Source: a bacterium
GTDB lineage: Bacteria > Vulcanimicrobiota > Xenobia > RGZZ01
Direction of reading: 5' to 3'
DNA length: 6,008 bases
Assembly (NCBI GenBank): GCA_021782195.1
Contig: JAJXVI010000166.1
Location: 1 to 6,008, forward strand
Both the position numbers and the translations under genes were made by a program. How positions within the stretch are numbered: the stretch's first letter is position 1; each line of letters begins with the position of its first letter. Under the pieces are notes generated by a model. It was not told where the DNA came from. It saw only the letters and a program-made list of their open reading frames with translations, and ran no database searches. Below are positions 5,439-6,008 of this stretch, one piece after another.

Positions 5439-6008
5439 TCATCCGAGGCGGTCAATCTCCGACGGGTCAACCGAAAACGCAGTTTCCCCTGCCGGGATGC
5501 GCTCCCAGTCACCTTCGCCAGGTTCGGGCGGGTGCTGCCGAATCGGGTCGTTACGCACCGTTTCAAGCCAACCAGCCACGGCCACGGCCAGGTCGTTCCA
5601 CACGTCTTCCGCTGTCTTGCCGCTCTTGCGAAGCATGTTGAAGGAGTGGTCTGCACCGTCAACCCAGACGATCTGAGCCTGTGAAACCCGCGCGAGCGCG
5701 GCATTGAGCGACGGGACCGGTGCGAGTGCGTCGCGCGTTCCGGAAACAAACAGCGTCGGAACAGCGATGGAGGAGAGATGCTGGTCGCGCACGCGGTCCG
5801 GCCGTCCCGGGGCATGGAGCGGATAGGCGAGCAGAATCAGCCCGGACGCCAGCGTCGAATCGGCAGCAAGGAGGTTGGAAGCCATGCGCCCCCCCATCGA
5901 TTTGCCCCCGATGAACAGCTGTCCGGGCGCGTAGCGAGGGTGCTCGCCCAGGAATCGAATGGCAGATCGGATTGTGGCCTCAAGTACTCGCTCGCGGTCC
6001 GGCACCTT
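5439..6008 (-). CDS. Alpha/beta hydrolase, KANL3/TEX30-like (C-terminal 189 residues; 5' end beyond the right edge)
   Basis: The frame is open to the right edge (first visible codon AAG at 6006-6008), so the GTG at 6003-6005 is internal rather than a start. Visible residues hold VPDRERVLEATIRSAI, the strand and nucleophile elbow LFIGGKSMGGRMAS (Ser37 of the visible part), the AYPLHAPGRPD segment (61-71), the acid in SGTRDALAP (Asp93) and the catalytic His in DGADHSF (His121). This order and the GGKSMGGRMAS signature fit the small bacterial alpha/beta hydrolases related to KANL3/TEX30, whose substrates are largely unknown. Those proteins are usually about 200-230 residues, so roughly 60-70 N-terminal residues with the first strand and oxyanion region are probably missing. 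After the final helix (about 153) there is a polar tail of some 35 residues (WERIPAGETAFSVDPSEIDRLG) that I do not recognise as part of the usual fold. It is 303 bp upstream of ftsY. Confidence 0.88.
   Translation of the reverse strand, partial: KVPDRERVLEATIRSAIRFLGEHPRYAPGQLFIGGKSMGGRMASNLLAADSTLASGLILLAYPLHAPGRPDRVRDQHLSSIAVPTLFVSGTRDALAPVPSLNAALARVSQAQIVWVDGADHSFNMLRKSGKTAEDVWNDLAVAVAGWLETVRNDPIRQHPPEPGEGDWERIPAGETAFSVDPSEIDRLG

Overview
This window looks like a chromosomal, mostly housekeeping stretch from a high-GC bacterium. The clearest evidence is two near-universal genes: rho (transcription terminator, running off the left edge) and ftsY (signal-recognition-particle receptor, complete). 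The sequence does not fix the phylum. Rho is the short form without an inserted domain, and FtsY has an Ala/Pro-rich linker. No phage, transposon, CRISPR, tRNA or rRNA signal was seen.

Layout, left to right. Positions 1-726 (minus strand) hold the N-terminal 242 codons of Rho. Positions 802-1833 (minus) hold an ABC-2 type transporter permease with no ATPase gene beside it. Positions 1916-2518 (minus) hold a 200-residue single-pass membrane protein with two weak SPOR-like alpha/beta repeats. Positions 2519-2897 are a 379-base divergent intergenic region. It contains a sigma70-like promoter firing leftward and a perfect 24-bp palindrome that starts about where that transcript would begin. Positions 2898-3902 (plus) hold a membrane-anchored NodB-type polysaccharide deacetylase. 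Positions 3906-5135 (minus) hold ftsY, tail to tail with the deacetylase and separated by only 3 bp. Positions 5136-5438 are a 303-base gap with no gene I can support. Positions 5439-6008 (minus) hold the C-terminal 189 residues of an alpha/beta hydrolase of the KANL3/TEX30 type, cut by the right edge.

The SPOR-like gene, the permease and rho share a strand, have gaps of 82 and 75 bp with no recognisable terminator, and could be one leftward transcript driven from the divergent region. Their functions do not form an obvious pathway. The deacetylase and the SPOR-like protein are both envelope-type proteins and share a divergent control region, so co-regulation is plausible but not shown. ftsY has its own strong Shine-Dalgarno sequence and is probably expressed separately.

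I found no convincing new multi-gene system. The best items for a second look are the palindrome at the predicted transcription start, the orphan permease between the SPOR-like gene and rho, the unclassified SPOR-like protein, and the 3-bp convergent junction of the deacetylase with the essential ftsY.
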